Positions 41,719 through 51,162 of a stretch of DNA of 59,354 nt are shown here, piece after piece. The notes beneath the pieces are model-generated. The model was given only the letters and a program-made list of their open reading frames with translations, was not told the origin of the DNA and did no database searches. The stretch spans positions 1-59,354 of the forward strand of contig JAIESC010000038.1 of NCBI GenBank assembly GCA_019746355.1. Reading direction: 5' to 3'. The stretch comes from Xanthobacteraceae bacterium (lineage in GTDB: Bacteria; Pseudomonadota; Alphaproteobacteria; Rhizobiales; Xanthobacteraceae). Both the position numbers and the translations under genes were made by a program. Position 1 is the first letter of the stretch. Every line of letters begins with the position of its first letter.

Positions 41719-42056
41719 GTGAAGGGGCAGGATCGCGCCCGGATTCCGCGACGCGCCCGGTGCGACGGAGGTCTTTCTGCAAGAGACCTATTCGATGCCG
41801 TTGCGTGTGATCGCAAGCGATTGATTGGTCCGTCAGGACAATATCCTTCTCCTCCGGACCGTCAAATTTGGCGCGAAGCCCAGTCGCAAAAAGCTTTCTG
41901 TTGAACGCTGCTTGATCCGCGGGTGTGCTACACGCGAAAAAAACGGCCATCCGCAAGTCCTTGCGGCGCTGGTAAACGGGTCTGGCGCGGTTCACACACG
42001 AAACTGAGGTCCTGACGACCGAGGCAGCGTTCGCTTCTCATGTTTGGAGCGACTGG
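41719..42056. other. 338-base intergenic stretch
   Basis: No convincing gene. The base composition is less GC-rich than in the flanks. A minus-strand frame (41555-41995) includes a partly protein-like start (MAVFFACSTPADQAAFNRK), but it overlaps the DUF305 gene and lacks bias. It marks the border between the copper region and the catabolic region. Confidence 0.5.
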
Positions 42057-44042
42057 CTATTGGTCCTCAAGCCGTGCAGCCGTATACCGCTGCATGGCCG
42101 ATACGGCCGGCTGCAAGCTGCCCTCCAATTGAGGCAGCATGAACCCTTCGAAATACGAAGCGAGCTCTCCGTATCCATCGAGCGGCAGGACCTGCGCGAT
42201 GTACTGATCGGGCCGTACGACCACAAGGCATCCAGCCTGCCGGTCGATACCGCGCATATCAAAGATATCGTTTCCGGACTTTACGTCGGCACAAAACACC
42301 TTCTCGTAGTCGCGCAGCCCGTAGCGCCCTTTCCGCGGCAGAAGCAGCGTGGGCATCGCTTCGATGGCGAGTTCGCGATGCGCCTGCTGGAACACGGCGC
42401 GGACATCGATAACCGAGTCAATGTCCTCATTCGGGCGCGTGTACTTGCGGATCGGGGATTTCCGGCTCTCCGCGAGAAACTCGCACAGCTTGCGAATCGG
42501 GGAGTCCGCGGCAGCTGGAGCTCCCGATCCGGCAAAAGCATAGATCCGGAAGCGTCCATCGGCGTGTGCAACGTGTCCGAGATGAACAGGCTTCGCATCG
42601 GCCAACCGAATCACCGGCGCGGAATGAAATCGCTGGCCGACGACGAAGCCCTTGGCCAGCTGCTGGTGGGTACGTTCTCCGGTCAGAATCGACGAACCGT
42701 AGTGCGTCGCAGTTCCCGCTGTATAGCGGCCGTGCTTGACGAAATAGTTCTGAGTCTCGGCGGGGTCGGGGCTGCTGCCGTCCGCATGCGACGCCAGCAT
42801 CGCCGCCCACTCGCGATCAAAATCGATCAGCTCCTTGGCGATGGCCCGCCGCTCCGCGGAGTAAGTGTGCAATAGCGCGGGCGGACACCGGTTTTGCAAC
42901 ACTGACACAAGCTTCCAACCCAGATTGAAGGCGTCTTGCATGGAGACGTTCATCCCCTGCCCCGCCTTGGGGCTGTGCGTGTGGCAAGCGTCGCCAGCGA
43001 TAAACACGCTCGGCAGTCGTGTCGCGACCTCGCCTTCGGGAACGTCGTCGAACTTGTCGGTCAGACGCTGGCCGATCTCATACACCGACCACCACGGAAC
43101 CTCCTTCGGCTCCAGCTTGTATGGATGGAATATCCGTTGTGCCCTGGCGACCAGCTCGTCGAGAGTGATGTTACGGTTCGCGACGCGCTCGCCGGCTTCG
43201 AGCTTGGTGAGCTCGACATAGAGGCGGAAGAGGTAGCCGCCCTCTCGCGGGATAATGAGCATGCTGCCTTCATGGGCGGACTGGATCAGGCACTTGCAGC
43301 GGACGTCCGGAAAATCGGTGACGGCCAGAACGTCCATCACACCCCAGGCGTGATTGACGGAATCGCCGTGCAGCTCGCGACCGATCGAGGTGCGCACGAC
43401 GCTGCGCGCGCCGTCGCAGCCGACCACGTAACGAGCCCTGACCGTCTCGATCTCGCCCTGATGTTCGGGGTCGACACGTTCGAGCGTGACTGTCGCGCGC
43501 TGATCGCCGCTACCAATCGTTACAGGCAGAACGGAAACGACGCGACGCCCATAGTGTGGCTCAAGCTTGGCGGCGGATCGGCGCATCACATCGAGATAAA
43601 AATCGTGTACCCGCGCCTGGTTCAGAACGACGTGCGGAAACTCCGACAGTCCTTCCTCGACGTCCTTGACCCAGCCGCTGCGGGCAATGTTCGAGGACTG
43701 CTGGCCGTCCGGCTTCCAGAACGTCGTCTCGTTGATCCACGAGGCCTCTTTCAACACGCGCTCGCTAAAGCCGAACGCGTGAAACATCTCCATCGTGCGA
43801 CAAGCGATGCCGTCAGCCTGGCCGCGCAGCAACGGGCCAGTCTTCTGCTCGACGATGCAGGTCTTGATGTCGGGAAATGCCGATAGTTGCGCCGCAAGCG
43901 TAAGCCCGGCCGGCCCACAGCCCACGATCAGGACGTCGACCTCTTCAGGAACAGGGCCCTTTGCCCCAGCGGCAGGATAGCGCTCCGACGGATCGAATAT
44001 TTCCGGGTCTCCGGGCTCAAAACCGTTGAGGTGAAACTGCAT
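42057..44042 (-). CDS. mobA: 3-hydroxybenzoate 4-monooxygenase
   Basis: A 661-residue FAD-dependent aromatic hydroxylase. The start MQFHLNGFEPGDPEIF, the FAD Rossmann motif VLIVGCGPAGLTLA (about 37-51), GQADGIACRTMEMF, LNQARVHDFYLD, the DG motif VVGCDGARSVVR and GDACHTHSPKAGQGMN all match MobA of Comamonas testosteroni as I recall it, as does the C-terminal thioredoxin-like domain (FDMRGIDRQAGCLVVVRPDQYIAQVLPL). It converts 3-hydroxybenzoate to protocatechuate with NADPH and O2. A strong AGGAGG site precedes the ATG. It is divergent from a MarR regulator across a 64-base gap holding an operator. Confidence 0.92.
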   Translation of the reverse strand: MQFHLNGFEPGDPEIFDPSERYPAAGAKGPVPEEVDVLIVGCGPAGLTLAAQLSAFPDIKTCIVEQKTGPLLRGQADGIACRTMEMFHAFGFSERVLKEASWINETTFWKPDGQQSSNIARSGWVKDVEEGLSEFPHVVLNQARVHDFYLDVMRRSAAKLEPHYGRRVVSVLPVTIGSGDQRATVTLERVDPEHQGEIETVRARYVVGCDGARSVVRTSIGRELHGDSVNHAWGVMDVLAVTDFPDVRCKCLIQSAHEGSMLIIPREGGYLFRLYVELTKLEAGERVANRNITLDELVARAQRIFHPYKLEPKEVPWWSVYEIGQRLTDKFDDVPEGEVATRLPSVFIAGDACHTHSPKAGQGMNVSMQDAFNLGWKLVSVLQNRCPPALLHTYSAERRAIAKELIDFDREWAAMLASHADGSSPDPAETQNYFVKHGRYTAGTATHYGSSILTGERTHQQLAKGFVVGQRFHSAPVIRLADAKPVHLGHVAHADGRFRIYAFAGSGAPAAADSPIRKLCEFLAESRKSPIRKYTRPNEDIDSVIDVRAVFQQAHRELAIEAMPTLLLPRKGRYGLRDYEKVFCADVKSGNDIFDMRGIDRQAGCLVVVRPDQYIAQVLPLDGYGELASYFEGFMLPQLEGSLQPAVSAMQRYTAARLEDQ

Positions 44043-44060
44043 GATCGCCTCCTATTGATA

Positions 44061-44083
44061 AGTATGCTGATTATCAGTATACT
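44061..44083. promoter_or_regulatory. MarR-type operator between mobA and its regulator
   Basis: An inverted repeat, AGTATGCTGAT and ATCAGTATACT around one central base, matches at ten of eleven positions. It lies 19 bases from the mobA ATG and 24 bases from the MarR start, where it could block both promoters. Confidence 0.75.
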
Positions 44084-44106
44084 GGTCAAGCACGAGGGAG
44101 ACATAT

Positions 44107-44574
44107 TTGCTTGCAACCAACCAGATGCCCGGACATTTGGCGCGCCGCTTCCAGCAGATAGCGGTGGCCGTGTTCCTGGCCGAGGTCGGCGCAGCAGGTT
44201 ACGACCTCACGCCGGTCCAGTACGCGGCGCTCGCGGCTGTCGATGCGAACCCCGCCGTCGATCAGGTCACGCTCGCTGGGCTGATTGCCTTTGACCGCAC
44301 CACCATCACCGGTGTGGTCGACCGGCTGGTTGCGAAAGGACTTATCACGCGACAGGAAAGCAGCCGGGACAGACGCGCCCGCGAACTGACGATCACTGCC
44401 GCGGGGCGACGGATTTTGCTCGCCATTGCTCCGGCGGTGGATACCGCCCAGCGGACCATGCTGCGCGGGTTGACAGAGTCGGAAGCTGACGACCTTTTAC
44501 GTCTCCTGCACAAGGCCATTGCCGCGTGTAACGAATTGAGTCGGGCGCCGCAGCAAGGCGCAGCAGCCGGTTAA
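44107..44574 (+). CDS. MarR-family regulator, likely controlling mobA
   Basis: A 155-residue winged-helix protein: LTPVQYAALAAVDANPAVDQ (first helices), LAGLIAFDRTTITGVVDRL (recognition region) and GLITRQESSRDRRARELTIT (wing with the DxR-type loop). The TTG start has GAGGGAG six bases upstream. The divergent position next to mobA and the shared operator suggest that it represses mobA until 3-hydroxybenzoate or a related acid binds, in the manner of MobR. Confidence 0.88.
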   Translation: MLATNQMPGHLARRFQQIAVAVFLAEVGAAGYDLTPVQYAALAAVDANPAVDQVTLAGLIAFDRTTITGVVDRLVAKGLITRQESSRDRRARELTITAAGRRILLAIAPAVDTAQRTMLRGLTESEADDLLRLLHKAIAACNELSRAPQQGAAAG

Positions 44575-44958
44575 GCCGTAAAGGCCAAGCCGGAAGTATT
44601 ATCCCTACAGCGCCAACCATTGAAGGGCCCGCGTTTCCTGACATTTGCGCGATCGGCTATTCGGCCACCTCGGCAACGGCGGCAGAACCGAGCGTGGAGA
44701 TGCCTGACGCCAATGCGCCTTCACCCCTGCCGGCCGCAGGCTGGCGCCGACGCGCCGCGAAAACCGCGCACCGTGGCAATCCCACTTGTTGTGCCGGAAC
44801 TGCGCGGCGCTGAAGGGCTGCGGTCGTCCCTTCGGTCGGTCGAAGCGTAGCTGCCTCGGAGACGGCGAGGCTTTGGGACCTGCTATGGCTTGGCGTCGAT
44901 CGTTGACGCGCTCGGCCTCGATCAGGTGAGCTCGGAGGGCATCCTCGCACCCGGCCTC
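44575..44958. other. 384-base intergenic stretch
   Basis: Between the convergent MarR and NADH dehydrogenase genes. Short frames on both strands show no family signature. No clear terminator hairpin was found. Confidence 0.5.
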
Positions 44959-46182
44959 TTATGCAGGCGTCAGTGCACCAACGGCCGGCACCGGCTGCAC
45001 GATGGGCGCGGCTGCCGCCAGGATGTCGGCCGCGCGTCCGGTGCGCGGCGGATAGATGCGTATCCTGTTGATGGTGTTCTTCGTCTCCTTTGCCGCCGCA
45101 CCGCTTGCAAGAAGCTTTCGGATGATCCCTCTCGTATAGACAGCGCCGGCGGGACCGAGGTCGACGCAGGTGCTGTAGACGTCGATACGGAGAGGCAGCA
45201 TCGGTAGCTGCAAAAGATCGGCGACGACGTTATGGCCGGCAAACCGGCCCATGGGACGACCGTGCTGGCAAGACATCACCGATCCGTGCTCCGCATTGAT
45301 CTTCGCGTTGGCGATATCGCCCGCCGCGAAGACATCCGTGAGATCCGAAGCCCGCATGAACTCGTCGACGCTTAGCCGGCCGAGCATGTCGCATTTCACG
45401 CCAAGCATCCCGGCAAGTGGACTGGCGCGCATCCCCGCGCACCAGATGACGGTCGAGGTCGGGATCACCGCACCGTTCGAGAGACGGACCTTGTCTTCTT
45501 CGATCGTCTTGACGGTCGCGCCGGCCATTTTCTGGATGCCGAGTTGCGTCAAAGCGCGATCGATGACCTGCCTCGCCTCCTCGCCCATATCCGGCGCGAC
45601 ATCCGGGGAGCGATCAATCAGAATGACTTTGCACGGCTCGCCTTCCGGAAATATCGCGGCGAGGCGCGCCGGCAATTCGGCCGCGACCTCGATTCCCGTG
45701 GCTCCCGCGCCGACGACGACAACGGTCGAACGGCCCGCGCTGGTTTTGGATGGCAGCGCCATCAGATGGTCTTCAAGCTTTTTCGCCGCGCGGAACGTGT
45801 CCACATCAAAGCCGAATGCATCGAGTCCCGGAACCGGAGGCTTTGCCACTTCGCTGCCCAGAGCGATCACGAGCCGGTCGTAGTTGAGACGGTCAACGCC
45901 GGCACCGGTCCGAACGGTCACGGCATGGTCCGACGGATCAATCTCCGTCACCTCTCCGACGATTGTTTCGACCCCAATCGGCTCCAGAACGCGGTTCAAC
46001 GGAACGCAGACATCGCTTAGATCCGCTTCGTAATTGCGCACGCGGATGTTGTGGAAGGGCTCCCTGTTGACCATCGTGACCTGAACGGCCTGGCCGACGC
46101 CCAGCTCACGCAGCTTTTTCTGCGCACCGACCGCGCTCCAAAGCCCGGCAAAGCCAGCCCCCAAGACCAGAATCCGCTTCAT
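44959..46182 (-). CDS. Type II NADH dehydrogenase-like FAD/NAD(P) oxidoreductase
   Basis: A 407-residue flavoprotein; the ATG at 46182 follows GAGGAAGG. FAD motif ILVLGAGFAGLWSAV at the N-terminus, ALGSEVA, the NAD(P) motif VVVVGAGATGIEVAAEL (about 165-181) and the FAD-closing motif DVFAAGDIAN (about 293) are all present. The C-terminal 60 residues lack a clear membrane helix but are Ala-rich, consistent with peripheral membrane attachment. The family transfers electrons from NADH to quinone, or reduces other acceptors. It follows a MarR gene by about 150 bases. Confidence 0.85.
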   Translation of the reverse strand: MKRILVLGAGFAGLWSAVGAQKKLRELGVGQAVQVTMVNREPFHNIRVRNYEADLSDVCVPLNRVLEPIGVETIVGEVTEIDPSDHAVTVRTGAGVDRLNYDRLVIALGSEVAKPPVPGLDAFGFDVDTFRAAKKLEDHLMALPSKTSAGRSTVVVVGAGATGIEVAAELPARLAAIFPEGEPCKVILIDRSPDVAPDMGEEARQVIDRALTQLGIQKMAGATVKTIEEDKVRLSNGAVIPTSTVIWCAGMRASPLAGMLGVKCDMLGRLSVDEFMRASDLTDVFAAGDIANAKINAEHGSVMSCQHGRPMGRFAGHNVVADLLQLPMLPLRIDVYSTCVDLGPAGAVYTRGIIRKLLASGAAAKETKNTINRIRIYPPRTGRAADILAAAAPIVQPVPAVGALTPA

Positions 46183-46335
46183 GTGACCTTCCTCAGCCAG
46201 CGCATGCGAATGACAAAGTCTCGGGCTCTCCCCGAAGAATTGCAACCGGGACTTGGACGAGCGAGCCTGTTGCAGCGGCCCGGACAGACTGATGAGTCCC
46301 GCGCGGATGCCGAGGCGATCAAGGCGGGATCAAAC

Positions 46336-46863
46336 TCAGCTGCCGGGCGAAAAAGTCTCGTCAACCGCCTCGCCCAACGGCGGCGGCTTGCCGGTGGCGC
46401 GATCCACGTCAACGAGCTTCATGAGCAGCGCGATAATCATTCGTTGCTCGGCTTTGCTCAACGGCACCAGCGTCTTCGCCGTGATCTCGGTCCCGATCCT
46501 GGTGATCGCTCTGGCCGTCTGGCGCCCCTTGTCGCTCAACACCACGGCACGCCGGCGGCGATCTTTCGGGTCCGTGTGGTTGGTCAGCAAACCCCGCTTG
46601 CACAAGCGATCAACGACACCCTTGATCGTCGCCGGGTCCACGTAGATCAAACGGCCGAGGTGGTTCTGCGAGCAGGGACCCACCTCCAGCAATTTTGCCA
46701 AGGCGGCGAGCTGGATCGGCGTCACGCCATGAGTCATTTTTGACGCGAAGATCGCCCGGTGCCGCTGCATGGCAACCCGCAGCCAGAAACCGATCTGCTC
46801 GTCGAGAATATAGAAATCGTCCGCGGACCGACGGGGCCTTTTCGCTATCGCGTTGCGCTTCAT
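46336..46863 (-). CDS. MarR-family transcriptional regulator
   Basis: A 175-residue regulator: FWLRVAMQRHRAIFASKM, VTPIQLAALAKLLEVGPCSQ, LGRLIYVDPATIKGVVDRLCKRGLL, and the wing TDPKDRRRRAVVLSDKG are classical MarR. It has one Cys near the DNA-binding domain (GPCSQ). It lies between cofC and the type II NADH dehydrogenase gene on the same strand, so it may govern either or the F420 genes. Confidence 0.9.
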   Translation of the reverse strand: MKRNAIAKRPRRSADDFYILDEQIGFWLRVAMQRHRAIFASKMTHGVTPIQLAALAKLLEVGPCSQNHLGRLIYVDPATIKGVVDRLCKRGLLTNHTDPKDRRRRAVVLSDKGRQTARAITRIGTEITAKTLVPLSKAEQRMIIALLMKLVDVDRATGKPPPLGEAVDETFSPGS

Positions 46864-46908
46864 CGATGGATCAAATGGTCAAAAGGATCAAACCAGGCGT
46901 TCCGGCCG

Positions 46909-47628
46909 TTATTCGCACCCTTGCCGCGCAAAATCAATTATGGCCGGCGGCACCAATCCATGGCCGCTCACATCGGCTTGCGACTGACGATAGGTCTCCC
47001 ATCGATCGTAGTGCGCCGGCTCGTCCACATCGAACGCGAGCAGAGAGTGACGAAGCGTCGCCGTCTTCCAACCACAGGCCTGCGCAAGCGCCTTATGCAG
47101 GGAATAGCTGCGATCGCCATAGGCGAAGCGGAATTCGGAGGCAGCCCGCGAACGCAACGCCAGGGCATTGGTCCCCTGGCCCTTTTCGTCCGGCGCAATG
47201 ACGACGTCGCCGGGACAATCGAGGAGTTCCAGAACGGCCGCAGGACTTGCCAACGGCAAGTCGATGGGAAGGATCAACAGCGTGCCGCGCCCCTCGACGC
47301 TCTCGCGCAGGACCGCCCGAGCATGTTCCAGCGCCGCGTTCAAACCCATGCCCGGGTCTCCAATGGTCCCGACTCCATGCCCCCGTGCGATTGCGGCAGC
47401 ATCCCGATCCGACGTCACCACGGCAATCCGCTGCCTGGGCGCAAGGGCGGCGCTGTTCAGAATCGCACGAGTAAGCAACTCCTCACAGAACGCACGCCGA
47501 TCCTTGTCCTCCAGCCGACGCGAAAGGCGCGACTTTCCCAACGCAAAACTCTTGCAAGGGATGAGCACGTGCAAAGGCTCTGACGCGTCGCCAGGCGGTC
47601 GAGCGTGTTTGGCGGATATCAGCCGCAT
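46909..47628 (-). CDS. cofC: 2-phospho-L-lactate guanylyltransferase-like CofC/FbiD
   Basis: A 239-residue nucleotidyltransferase. LIPCKSFALGKSRLS (P-loop-like start), TSDRDAAAIARGHG, GLNAALEHARA, LPIDLPLAS (metal-binding Asp) and VIAPDEKGQGTNALALR match CofC/FbiD, which activates phospholactate or phosphoenolpyruvate with GTP for F420 side-chain synthesis. The start lies three bases after the cofGH stop, so the two are co-translated. Confidence 0.92.
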   Translation of the reverse strand: MRLISAKHARPPGDASEPLHVLIPCKSFALGKSRLSRRLEDKDRRAFCEELLTRAILNSAALAPRQRIAVVTSDRDAAAIARGHGVGTIGDPGMGLNAALEHARAVLRESVEGRGTLLILPIDLPLASPAAVLELLDCPGDVVIAPDEKGQGTNALALRSRAASEFRFAYGDRSYSLHKALAQACGWKTATLRHSLLAFDVDEPAHYDRWETYRQSQADVSGHGLVPPAIIDFARQGCE

Positions 47629-47631
47629 GGC

Positions 47632-50010
47632 TCAGCCGAAAGCTGCCGATGATGCCGACCTCGCGCGGTACGGCGTCTGAACGGCATCGGTCAAGGCAGC
47701 CGCATTGAAGCTTGCCGTGTACCGCTCGCGAGAAACCTGACCGTACAGCGTCGTGCGCTGCTCGGGAATTCGTCCCGCGGACCTGATCAGAGCTTCCATC
47801 TCGCAAGGACCAAGCTCCTGGCCATGCTGCGTGCCGGCGGCGCGGGAAATGCTTTCGTTCATGAGCGTCCCGCCGAGGTCATTGACGCCGCCGTTCAGCA
47901 GCTCGCGCACGCCTGTGCTTCCGAGCTTCACCCATGACGCCTGGATGTTGTCGATCTCGGGATAGAGAACCAGCCGCGCCACCGCATGAACCAGCTTTAC
48001 TTCTCGCCAGGTTGGACCTTTGCGCGACCGTCCATGGGCGTAAATCGGCGCCTCCATGTGAACGAACGGCAGCGGCACGAACTCGGTAAAGCCTTTGGTC
48101 TCCTCCTGAAGATCGCGCAAAGCGAGCAGATGCCGGGCCCAGTGCACGGGACGCTCGACATGGCCGAACATCATCGTCGACGTCGTGCGCAGCCCGACCT
48201 CGTGAGCGGCACGAACGACACCGAGCCATTCCGCCGTCGTCAGCTTGTCCGGGCAGATGACGGCGCGGACCTCGTCATCGAGGATTTCGGCCGCGGTGCC
48301 CGGCAGCGAACCGAGCCCGGCATGCAGAAGCCGTTCGAGAAACGCATGGACCGAGATGCCGAGCGTGGCGGCGCCGTGGGACACCTCCAGCGGAGAGAAC
48401 GCGTGCACGTGCATGGCAGGCACCGCGTCCTTCACCGTCTTCAGGAGCGCTAGATAGGTGTCGCCGGTGTAGTGCGGATCGATGCCGCCCTGCATGCAGA
48501 CTTCGGTGGCGCCCCGGTCCCAGGCCTCGCGCGCACGCCGGGCGACCTCGTCGTAGGAGAGATCGTAGGGTGTGCCGCGCAGCTGCTCGCTCGTCTTGCC
48601 CTTGGAGAAGGCGCAAAACCGGCACCGGTAGGTGCAGACATTGGTGTAGTTGATGTTGCGATTGACAACGTAGCGGACGACCGGCCCCGACGCGCGCTTG
48701 CGCAACTCATCGGCGGTGACGCAGACGGCTTCCACCTCGGCGCCCCGCGCGCTGAACAGCTCGACGATGTCGCGTTCCGACAACCTCTGCCCTGACGTCG
48801 CCCGCGCGAGCAGCTTGTCCATCGTCGAGGAATGCGAACGGCCGGCGCGCGCCGGCGGAATTTCCGCCAGCAGACCGGGTGCCCAATCGTCGCAACGGGC
48901 ACGCCCCTCCGCGTCCGAAGCCTTGAGGACCGCGGTGCGCAGGCTGGGATCAATCCAGGCGGGATCTTGCAGGTATTGCGGGTAGACCGCCAGCCGCTCG
49001 ACCAGCCGGAACCCCGCTTCGACGGTCTTGCGCTCAAGCTTCGCCAATTCCGGCCAGGGCGCTTCGGGATTGACGTGATCCGGCGTCACCGGGGAGATGC
49101 CGCCCCAATCGTTGATGCCCGCGTCCAACAGATTGCCGAAGTCTTCGTAGCTGAGGTTGGGCGGCACCTGAATGTTCATATCCGGACCGAAGATGGTCCG
49201 CGCCGTCGCGGCGGTCCACATCAACTCCTGAAGGTCCGGCTCAGAATGTCCCGCCATGCGCGTGCCCGGCTTGGCGCGGAAATTCTGAATGATGATTTCC
49301 TGGAGATGACCGAACTCCTGGTGCAGCGAGCGCAAGGCAAGCAGGGATTCGACCCGTTCGTCGCGCGTCTCGCCGATGCCCAGCAGGATGCCGGTGGTAA
49401 AGGGAATCTTCAGCCGACCCGCCTCGGCGATCATGGCGAGCCGAACCTGCGGATGCTTGTCCGGCGACCCGAAGTGCGGACCGCCCTCCTCGCAAAGACG
49501 CTCGGAGGCGCTTTCCAGCATGATGCCCTGCGAGACGCTGACCGGGCGAAGCAGCGCCATTTCGTCCCGCGTCATGACACCGGCGTTCACGTGCGGAAAC
49601 AGACCGGTCTCCTCCAGGACCAGCCGGCACATGGCCGCCAGGTATTCGACGGTCGTCCCGTAGCCCAGCGCGTCCAGCGCGTCACGAGCGGCCCGATAGC
49701 GAAGCTCGGGCTTGTCGCCGAGCGTGAACAGCGCCTCGTGACATCCGTTGAGCCTGCCCTTTCGCGCAATCGCCAGAACCTCGTCGGGCGACAGGTAAGG
49801 ACTGTCGAGCTTGCCCGGCGTGGTCGCGAACGTGCAGTAGCGGCAGGTATCGCGACAGAGCCTGGTCAGCGGGATGAAGACCTTGCGCGAATAGCTGATG
49901 GTTCGCCCGTGCCCCTCGTTGCGCAGGACACTGGCTCGCTCAAGCAACGCCTCCAGCTCGCGCTCATCGAGCGCCTCTTGCACTGCGCCTTCGGCTGGCT
50001 GCGAAGTCAC
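47632..50010 (-). CDS. fbiC: Fused FO synthase CofGH (FbiC)
   Basis: A 792-residue bifunctional radical-SAM enzyme. The N-terminal CofG half has the cluster motif CRDTCRYC (Cys52, 56, 59) and the C-terminal CofH half CTYRCRFC (about residue 460). Together they form the deazaflavin chromophore FO from tyrosine and 5-amino-6-ribitylaminouracil. The fused form is usual in actinobacteria and known in some proteobacteria. A GTG start follows GAGGGGG. It lies 16 bases after the LLM gene and just before cofC. Confidence 0.95.
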   Translation of the reverse strand: MTSQPAEGAVQEALDERELEALLERASVLRNEGHGRTISYSRKVFIPLTRLCRDTCRYCTFATTPGKLDSPYLSPDEVLAIARKGRLNGCHEALFTLGDKPELRYRAARDALDALGYGTTVEYLAAMCRLVLEETGLFPHVNAGVMTRDEMALLRPVSVSQGIMLESASERLCEEGGPHFGSPDKHPQVRLAMIAEAGRLKIPFTTGILLGIGETRDERVESLLALRSLHQEFGHLQEIIIQNFRAKPGTRMAGHSEPDLQELMWTAATARTIFGPDMNIQVPPNLSYEDFGNLLDAGINDWGGISPVTPDHVNPEAPWPELAKLERKTVEAGFRLVERLAVYPQYLQDPAWIDPSLRTAVLKASDAEGRARCDDWAPGLLAEIPPARAGRSHSSTMDKLLARATSGQRLSERDIVELFSARGAEVEAVCVTADELRKRASGPVVRYVVNRNINYTNVCTYRCRFCAFSKGKTSEQLRGTPYDLSYDEVARRAREAWDRGATEVCMQGGIDPHYTGDTYLALLKTVKDAVPAMHVHAFSPLEVSHGAATLGISVHAFLERLLHAGLGSLPGTAAEILDDEVRAVICPDKLTTAEWLGVVRAAHEVGLRTTSTMMFGHVERPVHWARHLLALRDLQEETKGFTEFVPLPFVHMEAPIYAHGRSRKGPTWREVKLVHAVARLVLYPEIDNIQASWVKLGSTGVRELLNGGVNDLGGTLMNESISRAAGTQHGQELGPCEMEALIRSAGRIPEQRTTLYGQVSRERYTASFNAAALTDAVQTPYRARSASSAAFG

Positions 50011-50026
50011 AATCGAGCCCCCTCGA

Positions 50027-51052
50027 TCAGGCTGCCCTCACGGCGACGCCCACGTCGGGGATCATCTCACCGACCTGGCGCACAATCTTCTCGCGCTCGG
50101 CCGGATCCTGGGTGTGCGGAATGATGGCGATCTCATCGACCAGGCCGGTTGCGGCAAGGCGCTTGAGCTGCGCGTGCGCCTCCGCCGGGGTTCCAGCGAT
50201 GGCAAATCGCTCGACCAGCTCGTCCGTGACCAGGTCGCCGTGAGGCGTTCCGGCCACCATGTGCTCGTAGTACTCATAGTGCGCCCGGATCTTGTGCACG
50301 ATTTCCATGGTCGGCGGATCGAGCTCAAACGGAAGCTTGCGCTTGAGCACGCGCGCCACGTGAGCCTTCACGGCCCGGCGCGCTTCCTTGCCGTCCGCTT
50401 GGATCGAACAAGGCGTCCAGCAGATCACCCGGAAGCCCTGGGCCTTGAGATCGCGCCCGGCCTCGGCCGCGCCGGCCTCAAGCTCGCCGCGCGATGCCTT
50501 GAGAAATTGCGGATCGGTGCCGACCAGCACAATCGCGCCATCGCCGACCTTACCGGCCAGGCGGTGGATCTTCGGGCTGCTGACCGCCGGATAGACCGGA
50601 ATGCGCGGACCGGGAGTGACATAGGTCAGGTGCACGTCGGCCTTCGTGTCCGGATAGGTCACATGGCGGCCTTCCATCAGGCCGCGAATGACCTCGATCG
50701 AGCGCTCGAGATTGGCTAGCGTCGAGGGCTTCTTGCCGAGCGTCTCCAATGAGCTGTCGCCTGCGCCAATTCCGAGCAGCAGCCGGTCGCCGACGCCTTC
50801 GCGCAGCGTGATCCACGACGCGGCAAGCACGCCGAGATCGCGGGTCACCGGGTTCGTCACCCCGGTGGCGAGCTTGATGCGCTTGGTCACCATGGCCGCC
50901 GCGCCAAGGATGACGTAGGCCTCACGCCAGATCATCTGCGAGTCGCCGATATAGGCGCACGAATATCCGAGATCCTCGGACAGCTTCACCAGCGACACCA
51001 TCTTCGGGAACGGCTCGGTCGGAAACAGGCCAATTCCAACAGTTACGCTCAT
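50027..51052 (-). CDS. LLM-class oxidoreductase, probably F420-dependent
   Basis: A 341-residue TIM-barrel protein of the luciferase-like monooxygenase/Mer group; the ATG at 51052 follows GGGAG. Recognisable parts are the N-terminal strand (VGIGLFPTEPFPKMVSLVKLSE), LATGVTNPVTRDLGVLAAS, LLGIGAGDSS and PVYPAVSSPKIHRLAGKVGDG. This resembles methylenetetrahydromethanopterin reductase-type F420 enzymes rather than FMN luciferases. It is embedded in the F420 operon directly upstream of cofGH, which supports F420 as cofactor. A palindromic operator lies 50 bases upstream. Confidence 0.88.
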   Translation of the reverse strand: MSVTVGIGLFPTEPFPKMVSLVKLSEDLGYSCAYIGDSQMIWREAYVILGAAAMVTKRIKLATGVTNPVTRDLGVLAASWITLREGVGDRLLLGIGAGDSSLETLGKKPSTLANLERSIEVIRGLMEGRHVTYPDTKADVHLTYVTPGPRIPVYPAVSSPKIHRLAGKVGDGAIVLVGTDPQFLKASRGELEAGAAEAGRDLKAQGFRVICWTPCSIQADGKEARRAVKAHVARVLKRKLPFELDPPTMEIVHKIRAHYEYYEHMVAGTPHGDLVTDELVERFAIAGTPAEAHAQLKRLAATGLVDEIAIIPHTQDPAEREKIVRQVGEMIPDVGVAVRAA

Positions 51053-51101
51053 CCTCGGTCTCCCTTCGTCACCCGTGCTTGCCAAGCCTTCGAACCAGTT
51101 C

Positions 51102-51115
51102 GTTTGTATACAAAC
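51102..51115. promoter_or_regulatory. GntR-like palindromic operator upstream of the LLM gene
   Basis: GTTTGTATACAAAC is a perfect 14-base palindrome, 50 bases upstream of the LLM start and within the gap after the cofE-nitroreductase gene. TTGTATACAA cores are typical of FadR-type GntR repressors. A near copy lies at 53409-53422. Confidence 0.65.
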
Positions 51116-51162
51116 TAACGGCCGCCATCAAGGCGAAGCCCCCGCCTGCTTGCGGCTCGGCT

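Noticed and set aside
41555..41995. A minus-strand frame with a partly protein-like N-terminus
   Set aside because: It overlaps the DUF305 gene end, has an Arg-rich tail and no family resemblance.
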